A DNA stretch of 64,000 bases from Congzhengia sp045576635 (GCA_045576635.1 JAZNGT010000035.1:1-64000), one strand, 5' to 3'; positions 6,225-15,246 are shown, numbered from the stretch's first letter. Notes: generated by a model from the letters alone, not told the origin. Program-made: numbers and translations.

Positions 6225-6458
6225 TTATTGAATATATGCCTTAATCTCTTCAATAAATTTATCTGCCTCAGCGCTTTCAGAATGAATATCAACTTTAATG
6301 GTTTTACTTAAATCCAAAGAGAAAATACCCATAATGGATTTTGCATCAACCACATATCTGCCCGATGTTAAGTCAACATCAAATTCATACTTGTTAACGA
6401 TGTTAACAAACGCCTTAATATCATTGATGGAACTCAGTAAAATGTTGAATGTTTTCAT
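6225..6458 (-). CDS. HPr-family protein lacking the phospho-histidine (Crh-like)
   Basis: A 77-residue protein with the HPr fold: VVDAKSIMGIFSLDLSK (36-52) includes Ser41, equivalent to the regulatory Ser46 that HPr kinase modifies. The region that holds His15 in HPr reads LSSINDIKAF, with no histidine, so it cannot pass phosphate in the sugar phosphotransferase system. In B. subtilis the His-less paralogue Crh acts only in CcpA-mediated carbon control; a similar or unrelated regulatory role is inferred. The ATG at 6458 follows AAAGGAGG. Preceded by a perfect consensus promoter, so probably well expressed. Monocistronic. Confidence 0.8.
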   Translation of the reverse strand: MKTFNILLSSINDIKAFVNIVNKYEFDVDLTSGRYVVDAKSIMGIFSLDLSKTIKVDIHSESAEADKFIEEIKAYIQ

Positions 6459-6479
6459 AATCATTCCTCCTTTGTAATT

Positions 6480-6508
6480 ATTATAATACAAAACGTATCA
6501 ATTGTCAA
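6480..6508 (-). promoter_or_regulatory. Consensus sigma-A promoter of the HPr-like gene
   Basis: TTGACA (6508-6503), 17 nt, TATAAT (6485-6480): an exact consensus match, unusual even in Firmicutes. Confidence 0.85.
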
Positions 6509-6574
6509 TTTTTGAATTGTTAAATTTCGGTAACACATTTTCGAAAAATGAATGGAATTTCGGCATATTTTGTC

Positions 6575-6603
6575 TTGAAACACTCTCCTGTTTATGATAT
6601 AAT
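6575..6603 (+). promoter_or_regulatory. Sigma-A promoter of tgt-cysE-cysS-mrnC
   Basis: TTGAAA (6575-6580), 17 nt, TATAAT (6598-6603). Start near 6610, 31 nt before the tgt ATG at 6641. Confidence 0.8.
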
Positions 6604-6640
6604 TATTGTACATGTACAGAATTTGTCGGAGTTAAGAAAT

Positions 6641-7765
6641 ATGTTTAAAATACTAAAACAAGAAGGAAGAGCGCGTCGCGGCGAATTTACTACCCCGCAC
6701 GGCGTAATACAGACCCCCGTCTTTATGAACGTAGGGACCTCTGCTGCCATTAAAGGCGCCGTTTCTTCTATCGATTTAAAAAACTTAAAATGTCAGGTAG
6801 AACTTTGTAACACCTATCATTTGCATCTTCGCCCCGGTGACGAGGTGGTCGCCCAGATGGGTGGTCTTCATAAATTTATGAACTGGGACAAGCCGATTTT
6901 AACTGACAGCGGTGGCTTTCAGGTGTTTTCGCTTTCTTCTATCCGAAAAATAGAAGAAGCAGGGGTATCATTCCAGTCCCATATTGACGGACGCAAAATT
7001 TTTATGGGCCCCGAAGAAAGCATGAAAATTCAGTCAAATCTGGCATCTACCATTGCGATGGCGTTTGATGAGTGTGCCGATTCTACCCTGCCGAAAGAAT
7101 ACTTTAAAGAAAGTGTTGCAAGGACAGAGCGCTGGCTTATAAGATGCAAGGATGCACTTTCAAAATTAAACCCAACGGCAATCAACAAAGAACAGATGCT
7201 GTTCGGTATCAATCAGGGCGGAATTTACGATGACCTCCGCATTGAAAATATGAAAACCATTGCAAAACTTGACCTTCCCGGTTATGCCATCGGCGGTCTT
7301 GCCGTAGGCGAAACCGCAGAAGAAATGTATCATATTTTGGATGTTACCCTGCCCTTCGCACCGGAAAACAAGCCCCGTTACTTAATGGGTGTGGGTACAC
7401 CCGTAAACATCATCGAAGGCGTTGCTCGCGGCATTGACTTTTTTGACTGCGTTATGCCAAGCAGAAATGCGCGTCACGGTCACCTTTTTACAAACCGCGG
7501 CATAATAAATATTATAAATGCAAAATATCAAACCGATTCGTCTCCCATAGACCCCGAATGTGACTGCCCTGCTTGTCGCAATCATTCGAGAGCGTATATA
7601 AGACATCTTTTAAAATCGGGAGAAATGCTTGGTATGCGTCTTGCCGTTTTGCATAATCTTTATTTTTACAACAACTTAACCGAGCGCATCAGAACGGCAC
7701 TCGAAGAAGGTCGATTTGAAGCGTTTCGTGAAACGTATGTTCCCATTTTAGGAAAGCGCATTTAA
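6641..7765 (+). CDS. tgt: tRNA-guanine transglycosylase
   Basis: A 374-residue TIM-barrel enzyme that exchanges G34 in GUN-anticodon tRNAs for the queuosine precursor preQ1. Seen: TDSGGFQVF (88-96), GINQGG (about 189-194), GGLAVGE (218-224), GIDFFDCVMPSRNARHG with the nucleophilic Asp, and zinc ligands Cys307, Cys309, Cys312 and His338 (CDCPAC and VLHN). An ORF extends upstream to 6548, but that would pass through the promoter; the ATG at 6641 has CGGAG before it. First gene of a run with cysE and cysS. Confidence 0.95.
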   Translation: MFKILKQEGRARRGEFTTPHGVIQTPVFMNVGTSAAIKGAVSSIDLKNLKCQVELCNTYHLHLRPGDEVVAQMGGLHKFMNWDKPILTDSGGFQVFSLSSIRKIEEAGVSFQSHIDGRKIFMGPEESMKIQSNLASTIAMAFDECADSTLPKEYFKESVARTERWLIRCKDALSKLNPTAINKEQMLFGINQGGIYDDLRIENMKTIAKLDLPGYAIGGLAVGETAEEMYHILDVTLPFAPENKPRYLMGVGTPVNIIEGVARGIDFFDCVMPSRNARHGHLFTNRGIINIINAKYQTDSSPIDPECDCPACRNHSRAYIRHLLKSGEMLGMRLAVLHNLYFYNNLTERIRTALEEGRFEAFRETYVPILGKRI

Positions 7766-7783
7766 AATAATGAGGTAATTCTT

Positions 7784-8437
7784 ATGTTTACAAGATTACG
7801 CGAAGATATTAAAACAATTAAAGAACGGGACCCCGCCGCAAGAAATGCACTGGAAATTTTCTTTATGTATTCCGGTCTGCATGCAATCTGGTGGTACAGA
7901 GCCTCACACTTTTGCTACGTGCACAAGTTTTTTGGCCTTGCGCGGTTTTTATCGCAAAGCGGCAGATTCTGGACGGGTATTGAAATCCATCCCGGTGCTA
8001 AAATCGGAAAAGGTCTTTTTATTGACCACGGCATGAGCGTTGTAATAGGTGAAACAACAGAAATCGGCGATAATGTTACCATTTATCAGGGCGTTACATT
8101 AGGCGGTACGGGAAAAGACGTTGGAAAACGTCACCCCACCATCGGAAACAATGTTATGATTGGTTCCGGCGCGAAAGTGTTAGGTCCTTTTAAGGTGGGA
8201 GACAATTCCAAAATCGCCGCAAACGCCGTTGTGCTTTCCGAAGTTCCGCCCAATTCTACCTGTGTCGGCGTACCTGCCCGCGTAGTAAAAATCGGCGAAA
8301 AAAGAGTTTGCCCCGAAGATTTGGACCAGGTGCATATTCCCGACCCCGTTTCTATGGAACTTTGTAGATTACAGGCTCGTCTTGATAAACTTGAAAAGCA
8401 GTTAAAGAATGAATCACACGAGGAGGAAAACGCGTGA
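7784..8437 (+). CDS. cysE: Serine O-acetyltransferase
   Basis: A 217-residue left-handed beta-helix enzyme making O-acetylserine from serine and acetyl-CoA, the first step of cysteine synthesis. The hexapeptide repeats run from about residue 65 (IHPGAKIGKGLFIDHGMSVV) through VTLGGTGKDVGKRHP to about 175. The active-site His pair (DHG, KRHP) is present. It is the short type without the long N-terminal hexamerisation domain of the E. coli enzyme. It lies 18 bp after tgt, and its TGA overlaps the GTG start of cysS (GTGA), coupling cysteine synthesis with its charging as in bacilli. Confidence 0.93.
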   Translation: MFTRLREDIKTIKERDPAARNALEIFFMYSGLHAIWWYRASHFCYVHKFFGLARFLSQSGRFWTGIEIHPGAKIGKGLFIDHGMSVVIGETTEIGDNVTIYQGVTLGGTGKDVGKRHPTIGNNVMIGSGAKVLGPFKVGDNSKIAANAVVLSEVPPNSTCVGVPARVVKIGEKRVCPEDLDQVHIPDPVSMELCRLQARLDKLEKQLKNESHEEENA

Positions 8438-9837
8438 AACTTTATAACACCCTCACAAGAAAAAAAGAAGAATTTATTCCCTTAGAACCGGGAAAAGTAA
8501 AAATGTATTCCTGCGGTCCTACCGTTTATAATTTCTTTCACATCGGAAACGCACGTCCGTTTATTATTTTCGACTCATTAAGACGCTATTTGGAATACAA
8601 AGGCTTTGAGGTTACGTTCGTTCAGAACTTTACGGACATTGACGATAAAATGATTAAAAATGCCAACGAGCAAGGCATCACCGTGAAAGAACTTGCAGAA
8701 AAATTTATCGGCGAGTATTTTACAGATTCAAAAGGGCTTGGCATTAAAGAGGCAACCATTCATCCCAAGGCAACAGAAAATATCGACGCAATTATCGATA
8801 CCATAAACGCACTGGTGGAAAAAGGCTACGCCTACGAATCCGGCGGTGACGTGTACTTTGAAACAAAAAAATTCAAAGAATACGGAAAACTTTCCAAACA
8901 GCCTTTGGAAGATTTGGAAGCAGGCGCCAGAATTGACGTAACCGACGTAAAACGAAACCCCACCGATTTTGCGCTGTGGAAGGGCAAAAAAGAGGGAGAA
9001 CCCGCTTGGGAAAGCCCGTGGGGCGAAGGCCGTCCCGGTTGGCATATCGAATGTTCCGCTATGGTTAACAAATACTTAGGTGAAACCATCGATATTCATT
9101 CCGGCGGTCAGGACCTTATCTTCCCCCACCACGAAAACGAAATCGCGCAGAGCGAATGTGCAAACGGAAAACCCTTTGCAAGATACTGGCTCCATAATGG
9201 CTACATCAACGTAGACAACGAAAAGATGTCAAAGTCAAAAGGTAATTTCTTTACTGTGCGTGATGTAGCAAAAAAATATGACTACGAAGTCATTCGTTTC
9301 TTTATGCTCTCTGCGCATTACAGAAGCGTCATAAACTTTGCAGATGAACTTTTGGCACAGTCAAAGACGGGTTTAGAGCGTCTTTATAACTGTCTTTACA
9401 ATTTGGAATTTATCGGCGCAAAAGCAAAATCACGTGCGCTTTTACCGGAAGAAGAAAAAGTAAAAGAAGAAATGCTCTCTTACCGCGAAAAATTCTGCGC
9501 TGCTATGGATGACGATTTAAATACCGCCGACGCAATTGCGGCACTTTTTGAACTTTCACGTTTCTTAAACAGTCAGGATAAGGAAAACTGGGCAAAAGAG
9601 TTGTTTGATGAAGCCATCGGCTTAATGCGTGAACTCGGCGGCGTTTTGGGCATTTTCCAGAAAACACAGGAAGATTCGATCCCCGAAGAAGCAAAGTCTT
9701 TAATCGAAGAAAGAAAAGCTGCCCGCGAAGCAAAAGACTGGGCAAAATCAGATGCGCTCCGTGACGCACTTTTTGTGATGGGCGTTGAAGTGTTAGATAC
9801 AAGACAAGGTATGAAAATCCGCATAATAGAAAAATAA
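8434..9837 (+). CDS. cysS: Cysteinyl-tRNA synthetase
   Basis: A 467-residue class Ia synthetase. Cys27 in CGPTVY begins the zinc site; FHIGNARPF (35-43) is the HIGH motif; KMSKSKGN near residue 266 is the KMSKS loop; WHIECSAM and HHENEIAQSE supply further zinc ligands. The C-terminal helical domain binds the anticodon. Start is GTG, overlapping the cysE stop by 4 nt. Followed 27 bp later by mrnC, the order found in the B. subtilis gltX-cysE-cysS cluster. Confidence 0.96.
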   Translation: MKLYNTLTRKKEEFIPLEPGKVKMYSCGPTVYNFFHIGNARPFIIFDSLRRYLEYKGFEVTFVQNFTDIDDKMIKNANEQGITVKELAEKFIGEYFTDSKGLGIKEATIHPKATENIDAIIDTINALVEKGYAYESGGDVYFETKKFKEYGKLSKQPLEDLEAGARIDVTDVKRNPTDFALWKGKKEGEPAWESPWGEGRPGWHIECSAMVNKYLGETIDIHSGGQDLIFPHHENEIAQSECANGKPFARYWLHNGYINVDNEKMSKSKGNFFTVRDVAKKYDYEVIRFFMLSAHYRSVINFADELLAQSKTGLERLYNCLYNLEFIGAKAKSRALLPEEEKVKEEMLSYREKFCAAMDDDLNTADAIAALFELSRFLNSQDKENWAKELFDEAIGLMRELGGVLGIFQKTQEDSIPEEAKSLIEERKAAREAKDWAKSDALRDALFVMGVEVLDTRQGMKIRIIEK

Positions 9838-9864
9838 AAGGCATAAAATGCCGAAAGGACTTCT

Positions 9865-10281
9865 ATGGATATCCATTCAATTTTAGGCGCCGAAAAGGTG
9901 CCGGACATACGCGAACTTTCTCCCTTAACGCTTGCGTTTTTAGGCGACAGTGTATATGAATTATTTGTGCGAGCAAAAATTCTTTCAGGGGGAAGCCGTC
10001 CTGCCGGAGAGCTACATAACATTGCCGTTGGCTATGTAAAAGCAAAAGCACAGGCTTGTGCTGCCCGCGCGATTTTGGATTCTCTTTCCGAAGAGGAACT
10101 CTCCGTTTTTAAACGAGGCAGAAATACAAATATTCACACCGTACCAAAGCATGCCGATATGACCGATTACCGTCAGGCAACGGGACTCGAGGCTTTGGTG
10201 GGTTATCTGTTTTTAACCGGGCAAAACGAGCGTTTAAACGAGATTTTAGAGTGTATCTTTGCCGAACTTAGCCGGGCATAA
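9865..10281 (+). CDS. mrnC: Mini-ribonuclease III
   Basis: A 138-residue stand-alone RNase III catalytic domain without a double-stranded RNA-binding domain; it matures 23S rRNA ends in B. subtilis. LTLAFLGDSVYELFVR (21-36) holds the first acidic residue (Asp28) and ATGLEALVGYLFLTG the second acidic cluster. Length is typical. Start ATG follows GAAAGGAC. It is the fourth gene of the tgt-cysE-cysS unit; the next gene begins 16 bp after its stop. Confidence 0.93.
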   Translation: MDIHSILGAEKVPDIRELSPLTLAFLGDSVYELFVRAKILSGGSRPAGELHNIAVGYVKAKAQACAARAILDSLSEEELSVFKRGRNTNIHTVPKHADMTDYRQATGLEALVGYLFLTGQNERLNEILECIFAELSRA

Positions 10282-10297
10282 GCTCGGAGGAATTTGC

Positions 10298-11164
10298 TTG
10301 AAATTAAAACGTAACCGCATATTTTATGTTGCAAAAACCTATGGCGCAATTACTTTGGGGGTTTTAATTGCATCCCTTGGTATCAATTTGTTTTTGGCGC
10401 CACATGCCATTGTGTCGGGCGGTGCATCCGGCGTGTCGATTATCATTAACCGTCTTTCCGGTTTTCCGATTGGCCTTTCTATGTTCCTTATAAACATTCC
10501 GCTTTTTGTACTTGGTATGGTTGTATTAGGGCATGGGTTTGGGCTTCGCACCGTTTACGGAACCGTAATGTTTTCTGTCTTTACGGACTTAACCGCAGCG
10601 CTTCCATCTCTTACGCAAAATGCGCTTTTGGCGGCAATGTTCGGCGGCGTGTTTGTAGGAATCGGTTTTGGTTTTATCTTTTTGTCGGGCGCAACAAGTG
10701 GTGGTACTGATATCCTTGCGTCCTTAGGACATAAATTGATTCCGTTTATCGATATTGGAAAATGGATTTTTTTAATCGACATTGTCATTATTTTATCCGG
10801 TGCATACTTTTTTCAGAATACCGACCTTGTGCTTTTGGGTATTTTAGCACTTTTTATCAGTTCGTTTTTATTGGACTATTTGATTTCCGGCGCAAACATC
10901 GCCAAGATTGTCTATATTATTTCGGACAAAAGCGAAGAGATTGCAGACAAGGTTATGATAGAAATTGAACGCGGCGTAACCGGTATTTACGCCCGCGGTA
11001 TGTATGTAAAAAAAGACCGCACCATGCTTATGTGTGTTGTAAAACGGTTTGAACTTTTAAAACTCGAACGTTTGGTAAAAAGCATTGACCCGAATGCGTT
11101 TTTGGTGTATTCACAGGCGCGACGGGTAATGGGTGAGGGTTTTAAAATATATCCAACAAAATAA
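10298..11164 (+). CDS. YitT-family membrane protein with DUF2179 domain
   Basis: A 288-residue protein with five or six transmembrane helices (about 10-200) rich in Gly (ASLGINLFLAPHAIVSGGAS), followed by a soluble DUF2179 domain (about 215-285, RGVTGIYARGMYVKKDRTML). Such proteins are widespread in Firmicutes and their transport role is not settled. I start at the TTG at 10298, 7 nt after GGAGG (10286-10290); an in-frame ATG at 10259 lies inside mrnC without a site. Possibly co-transcribed with mrnC and the transketolase pair. Confidence 0.82.
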   Translation: MKLKRNRIFYVAKTYGAITLGVLIASLGINLFLAPHAIVSGGASGVSIIINRLSGFPIGLSMFLINIPLFVLGMVVLGHGFGLRTVYGTVMFSVFTDLTAALPSLTQNALLAAMFGGVFVGIGFGFIFLSGATSGGTDILASLGHKLIPFIDIGKWIFLIDIVIILSGAYFFQNTDLVLLGILALFISSFLLDYLISGANIAKIVYIISDKSEEIADKVMIEIERGVTGIYARGMYVKKDRTMLMCVVKRFELLKLERLVKSIDPNAFLVYSQARRVMGEGFKIYPTK

Positions 11165-11179
11165 AAGGGGGAACGGTTC

Positions 11180-12028
11180 GTGGATAAAAAACGAATCACA
11201 GAACTAAAAACAATTGCAGCAAACGTACGCAAAAACGTGCTCACGGCTGTGCATGCGGCAGGTTCCGGACATCCGGGCGGCTCGCTTTCGATTGCAGATT
11301 TATTGACTCTGCTTTATTTCGAAGTTTTAAATGTAAATCCCGAAAATCCGAAAAATCCGGATCGTGACCGGTTTGTTCTTTCAAAAGGACACTGCTCTCC
11401 TGCACTTTACGGTGTTTTGGCAGAACGTGGATTTTTCCCGAAAGAAGATTTAGTCACATTCCGTAAAACCGGAAGTTATCTTCAAGGACATCCTGATATG
11501 AAGAGCGTGCCCGGTGTGGATATGTCAAGTGGCTCGTTAGGACAAGGTATTTGCGCCGCTAACGGCATGGCTCTGGCAGGAAAGATTGACAAAAAATCCT
11601 ATCACGTTTACACCGTGTTAGGTGACGGTGAGTTAGAAGAAGGTCAGGTTTGGGAGGCTGCTATGTATGCGGCGCACTATAAACTCGACAATCTCACTGC
11701 ATTCGTTGATTTTAACGGATTGCAGATTGACGGAAAAATTACCGACGTTTTATCCCCCCTTCCTATTGATAAAAAGTTTGATGCATTCGGCTGGCACACC
11801 ATCGTGTGTGATGCCCATGATTTTAAGGCTTTGGAAAAAGCAATTAAAAAAGCGCGTTCTGTAAAGGGAAAACCCACAGTCGTTATTTTAAAGAGTATAA
11901 AGGGTAAAGACGTTTCGTTTATGGAAAACAATGCCGCATGGCACGGAAGCGCCCCCAATGACGAACAGTTCAACCAGGCGATAAAAGATATTGATAAGGT
12001 GTTAGAAGCCTTAAAGAAGGAGGCGTAA
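11180..12028 (+). CDS. Transketolase, N-terminal subunit
   Basis: A 282-residue thiamine-diphosphate-binding half of a split transketolase (pentose phosphate pathway, two-carbon transfer between ketoses and aldoses). AAGSGHPGGSLSIADLL (25-41) and the GDGELEEGQVWEA cofactor/magnesium motif (about 143-155) are clear. Start is GTG behind AGGGGGAA. The stop is 2 bp from the start of the C-terminal subunit, so the pair is translationally linked. Split transketolases are common in Clostridia and archaea. Confidence 0.93.
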   Translation: MDKKRITELKTIAANVRKNVLTAVHAAGSGHPGGSLSIADLLTLLYFEVLNVNPENPKNPDRDRFVLSKGHCSPALYGVLAERGFFPKEDLVTFRKTGSYLQGHPDMKSVPGVDMSSGSLGQGICAANGMALAGKIDKKSYHVYTVLGDGELEEGQVWEAAMYAAHYKLDNLTAFVDFNGLQIDGKITDVLSPLPIDKKFDAFGWHTIVCDAHDFKALEKAIKKARSVKGKPTVVILKSIKGKDVSFMENNAAWHGSAPNDEQFNQAIKDIDKVLEALKKEA

Positions 12029-12030
12029 TC

Positions 12031-12963
12031 ATGGGAAAAGCAACGAGAGAAGCATACGGACAAGCGCTTGCAGAATTCGGCGATAAATATGATATCGTGG
12101 TATTAGATGCCGACCTTTCTGCGTCTACCAAAACAATTAACTTTCAGAAAAAATTTCCCGACCGCTTTTTTAACACAGGCATTGCAGAAGCAAATATGAT
12201 GTCTACTGCGGCAGGTCTTGCAGCGTGCGGTAAAATTGTGTTTGCAAGTTCCTTTGCCATGTTTGCGGCAGGTCGTGCATTTGAACAAATCAGAAACAGC
12301 ATTTGTTACCCCAATTTAAACGTAAAAATCGGTGCAACACACGCAGGTATTTCTGTTGGCGAAGACGGTGCAACGCATCAGTGTTTAGAGGATATCGGCA
12401 TTATGCGAACCATTCCCAATATGGTGATTTTAAACCCTGCCGATACGGCAGAATCCATTTTGGCAGTTGAGGCTGCCATTAAGCACGATGGACCTGTGTA
12501 TTTAAGATTTGGACGTCTCGCAGTACCCGAAATTTTTGACCGCGACACCTATTCATTCCAAATCGGCAAGGGCGTTGAAATTAAAGAAGGCAGCGACGTC
12601 ACCATCATCGCAACGGGACTTATGGTTTCTATGGCATTAGAAGCCGCAGATATGTTAAAGGAAGAAGGCATTTCGGCGCGCGTTATCAATATGGCAACCA
12701 TAAAGCCCATTGATAAAGAAATTATTGTAAAAGCCGCAAACGAAACCGGCGCAATTGTTACCGCAGAAGAACACAACGTAATTGGCGGTTTGGGAAGTGC
12801 CGTAGCCGAAGTGTTATGCGAAGAAAAACCTGTGCCGATGCTCCGCGTTGGCACGCAGGACGTATTCGGTCAGTCCGGCAAGCCGCATGAATTATTTGAA
12901 GTTTACGGATTAACCAAAGAGAACATCGCAGAACAGGCGAAAAAAGCAATTGCAATGAAATAA
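12031..12963 (+). CDS. Transketolase, C-terminal subunit
   Basis: A 310-residue partner containing the pyrimidine-binding domain (DLSASTKTINF, then FNTGIAEANMMSTAAGLA) and the C-terminal transketolase domain (about 185-310, with AEEHNVIGGLGSAVAE). The catalytic Glu is in GIAEAN, and ATHAGISVGEDGATHQ is the transketolase signature. Length fits the split form. It follows the N-terminal subunit by 2 bp and is the last gene before the terminator at 12978. Confidence 0.93.
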   Translation: MGKATREAYGQALAEFGDKYDIVVLDADLSASTKTINFQKKFPDRFFNTGIAEANMMSTAAGLAACGKIVFASSFAMFAAGRAFEQIRNSICYPNLNVKIGATHAGISVGEDGATHQCLEDIGIMRTIPNMVILNPADTAESILAVEAAIKHDGPVYLRFGRLAVPEIFDRDTYSFQIGKGVEIKEGSDVTIIATGLMVSMALEAADMLKEEGISARVINMATIKPIDKEIIVKAANETGAIVTAEEHNVIGGLGSAVAEVLCEEKPVPMLRVGTQDVFGQSGKPHELFEVYGLTKENIAEQAKKAIAMK

Positions 12964-12977
12964 GACTTACATAACAT

Positions 12978-13007
12978 AAAAGACCGAACACATACGTTCG
13001 GTCTTTT
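12978..13007. terminator. Bidirectional terminator between transketolase and spo0A
   Basis: 12-bp stem AAAAGACCGAAC/GTTCGGTCTTTT, loop ACATAC, with T-tracts on both strands. Confidence 0.88.
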
Positions 13008-13019
13008 TTATTTAGTAGA

Positions 13020-13077
13020 GGTCTGCGTGCTGAAAGGGGAGGGTATTTTAAAAACACGCAGACCGAGGGTGGGGGGG
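13020..13077. repeat. Inverted repeat with G-runs between tkt and spo0A
   Basis: GGTCTGCGTG (13020-13029) and CACGCAGACC (13055-13064) are perfect 10-bp inverted copies. Inside and after them are G-runs at 13036-13039, 13041-13043, 13067-13069 and 13071-13077. No U-tract follows, so it is not a plain terminator. Function unknown. Confidence 0.5.
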
Positions 13078-13083
13078 CAAAAT

Positions 13084-13884
13084 TTATACGGCTCGTTTCA
13101 TTTTCAGTTTAATTGAGTCGGAAATCATTGCAATAAATTCTCCGTTTGTGGGTTTACCCTTATTGGTATCAATCGTGTAGCCGAAGATGTCGGTTAACAC
13201 CTCTTCCCTGCCACGATTCCACGCAACCTCAATCGCGTGGCGGATTGCGCGTTCGACTCTTGACGAGGTTGTGCTGAAATTTTTTGCAACCGTAGGATAC
13301 AAAAGTTTGGTAATGGAGTTTATAAATTCATCGTCGTGAATGCAAAGTCCGATTGCATCTCTTAAATAGTTGTAACCTTTAATGTGAGCGGGCACGCCGA
13401 TGTCATGAATGATGTCGGTAATAACGCTTTCTAAATTGTGTTCATCTATCGGCGCGTTCATATTTTTGGAAATGGCGGTAGGCTTTAAAGTGCCTGTCCT
13501 AAAAGACGGTGTAAATAAAAGTGCATACTCCTGACGGATACGGTCGGCAATCACGCTTAAATCACCACAAGGCTTCATAATATAGTAGTTAGCGCCAAGC
13601 GAAATTGCTTTTTGCGTTACCTTATCGTTTCCAATGGCACTGTACATGATAAAAATCGTTTTTTGAGATGTACCTGCTAGTTTTTCCAAAAGTCCAAGTC
13701 CGTCGAGTTTTGGCATAACGATATCTAAAATCGCAACGTCCGGTTTCTCTTCTAAAATGAGTTTATACCCTTCTTCGCCGTTTTCGGCGGTGCCGACAAG
13801 TTCAATATCCGGTGTGGTTTTAAAGTATTCAGCCAGTTCATTTCTGACCTCCAACGAATCATCCACAGAAACTACTCTTATCAT
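13084..13884 (-). CDS. spo0A: Stage 0 sporulation response regulator Spo0A
   Basis: A 266-residue master regulator of sporulation. Receiver domain (1-120): Asp8/Asp9, phospho-acceptor Asp54 in AILDIVMP, Lys104 in IMKP. C-terminal Spo0A DNA-binding domain (about 155-266): HDIGVPAHIKGYNYLRDAI, SSRVERAIRHAIEVAWNRG and the TDIFGYTI stretch, which are diagnostic. The ATG at 13884 follows AGGAGGAG; a longer frame to 13950 would include the -10 box. Its presence marks a spore former or a recent descendant. It lies beside the rpoD-dnaG unit, and I do not see spoIVB, its usual upstream neighbour. Confidence 0.97.
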   Translation of the reverse strand: MIRVVSVDDSLEVRNELAEYFKTTPDIELVGTAENGEEGYKLILEEKPDVAILDIVMPKLDGLGLLEKLAGTSQKTIFIMYSAIGNDKVTQKAISLGANYYIMKPCGDLSVIADRIRQEYALLFTPSFRTGTLKPTAISKNMNAPIDEHNLESVITDIIHDIGVPAHIKGYNYLRDAIGLCIHDDEFINSITKLLYPTVAKNFSTTSSRVERAIRHAIEVAWNRGREEVLTDIFGYTIDTNKGKPTNGEFIAMISDSIKLKMKRAV

Positions 13885-13948
13885 ATTAACTCCTCCTGCA
13901 TTATTTTTTATAAACTGGTAATTTTTTACATTTTCTGAATGCAAGACC

Positions 13949-13977
13949 ATTATAGCACACTAATTTTGATATTTCAA
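13949..13977 (-). promoter_or_regulatory. Vegetative promoter of spo0A
   Basis: TTGAAA (13977-13972), 17 nt ending in TGTGC, TATAAT (13954-13949). I found no sigma-H-type element in the rest of 13978-14095. Confidence 0.75.
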
Positions 13978-14095
13978 GTACTTTTTACCAAAAAATGTAA
14001 ATTATTTGGAATATCTTGGAAGTTGTTTCAGGAAAATACAGAATTCAACGTATTTCTACAAAATGGAAGTGACATTGATACAAAAAGGTGACACA

Positions 14096-14125
14096 AAAAA
14101 ACCGGAGACTATGCTCCGGTTTTTT
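14096..14125 (-). terminator. Terminator of dnaG-rpoD
   Basis: 12-bp stem AAAAAACCGGAG/CTCCGGTTTTTT with loop ACTATG, 3 bp after the rpoD stop. Confidence 0.88.
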
Positions 14126-14127
14126 TC

Positions 14128-15246
14128 CTATTCTAAATAATCTTTTAATTTTTTACTTCTGCTCGGGTGGCGGAGTTTTCGAAGTGCCTTTGCCTCAATC
14201 TGACGGATACGTTCACGTGTTACGTCAAATTCTTTGCCAACTTCTTCCAATGTGCGCGCACGGCCGTCTTCTAAACCAAAACGCAGTTTAAGTACCATTG
14301 CTTCTCTGGGCGAAAGTGTATCGAGCACATTTCCGAGTTGTTCTTTTAAAAGCATAAAAGATGCTGCCTCAGACGGTGCGGGTGCATCGTCATCAGGAAT
14401 AAAGTCGCCTAAATGGCTGTCTTCTTCTTCACCGATGGGAGTTTCAAGCGACACAGGTTCCTGCGCGATTTTCATAATTTCACGCACTTTGTCGATAGAC
14501 ATATTGAGTTCTTTTGCAATTTCATTCGGATGCGGGTCACGTCCCAATTCCTGCACGAGCTGACGTGATACACGAATGAGTTTGTTGATGGTTTCGACCA
14601 TGTGAACGGGGATACGGATGGTTCTTGCCTGGTCTGCAATCGCACGTGTAATGGACTGTCTGATCCACCAGGTTGCATACGTACTGAACTTATACCCTTT
14701 TTCGTAGTCAAACTTTTCAACTGCTTTGATGAGACCTAAATTGCCTTCCTGAATTAAGTCCAAAAACAGCATTCCACGCCCTACATAGCGCTTTGCAATC
14801 GAAACAACAAGTCTTAAATTGGCTTCTGCCAGACGTTTTCTTGCGCTGGCGTCACCCTCACTCATAGACTTCGCAAGTTTCATTTCTTCTTCGGCGTCTA
14901 AAAGCGGAACTTTGCCGATTTCTTTTAAATACATTTTAACGTGGTCGTCAATCGAAACGCCTTCTGCCGAGGAAATTTCCATTACCTCTGCATTGATATC
15001 CATATCTTCGGACGGTTTGATTTCGTCAAACTCTTCTTCGATTTTTTCCATTTCCTTATCCATATCGGAAACGACTTCGATACCTTCACGCTCTAACGCT
15101 TCGTACACCTGTTCAATCTGTTCCGGTTCCATTTCGATTTCGGAAAGTGCATCCATAATTTCGTTATACGTTAAAACTCCGTTTGCACGACCTCTTGCGG
15201 TCAGTTTGGAAATCGCCTCTGTTTTCTTCTGCTCAATATCAGTCAA
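14128..15246 (-). CDS. rpoD: RNA polymerase primary sigma factor (sigma-A/RpoD)
   Basis: A 372-residue sigma-70 factor. A short region 1.1 (about 1-80) is followed by 1.2 (HVKMYLKEIGKVPLL), region 2 with DLIQEGNLGLIKAVEKFDY and YATWWIRQSITRAIADQ (the -10 recognition helix), region 3, and region 4 ending VTRERIRQIEAKALRKLRHP (-35 recognition). Length matches Gram-positive SigA. The start overlaps the end of dnaG by 8 bp. The many TTGACA-17-TATAAT boxes in this window are its expected targets. Confidence 0.96.
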   Translation of the reverse strand: MTDIEQKKTEAISKLTARGRANGVLTYNEIMDALSEIEMEPEQIEQVYEALEREGIEVVSDMDKEMEKIEEEFDEIKPSEDMDINAEVMEISSAEGVSIDDHVKMYLKEIGKVPLLDAEEEMKLAKSMSEGDASARKRLAEANLRLVVSIAKRYVGRGMLFLDLIQEGNLGLIKAVEKFDYEKGYKFSTYATWWIRQSITRAIADQARTIRIPVHMVETINKLIRVSRQLVQELGRDPHPNEIAKELNMSIDKVREIMKIAQEPVSLETPIGEEEDSHLGDFIPDDDAPAPSEAASFMLLKEQLGNVLDTLSPREAMVLKLRFGLEDGRARTLEEVGKEFDVTRERIRQIEAKALRKLRHPSRSKKLKDYLE

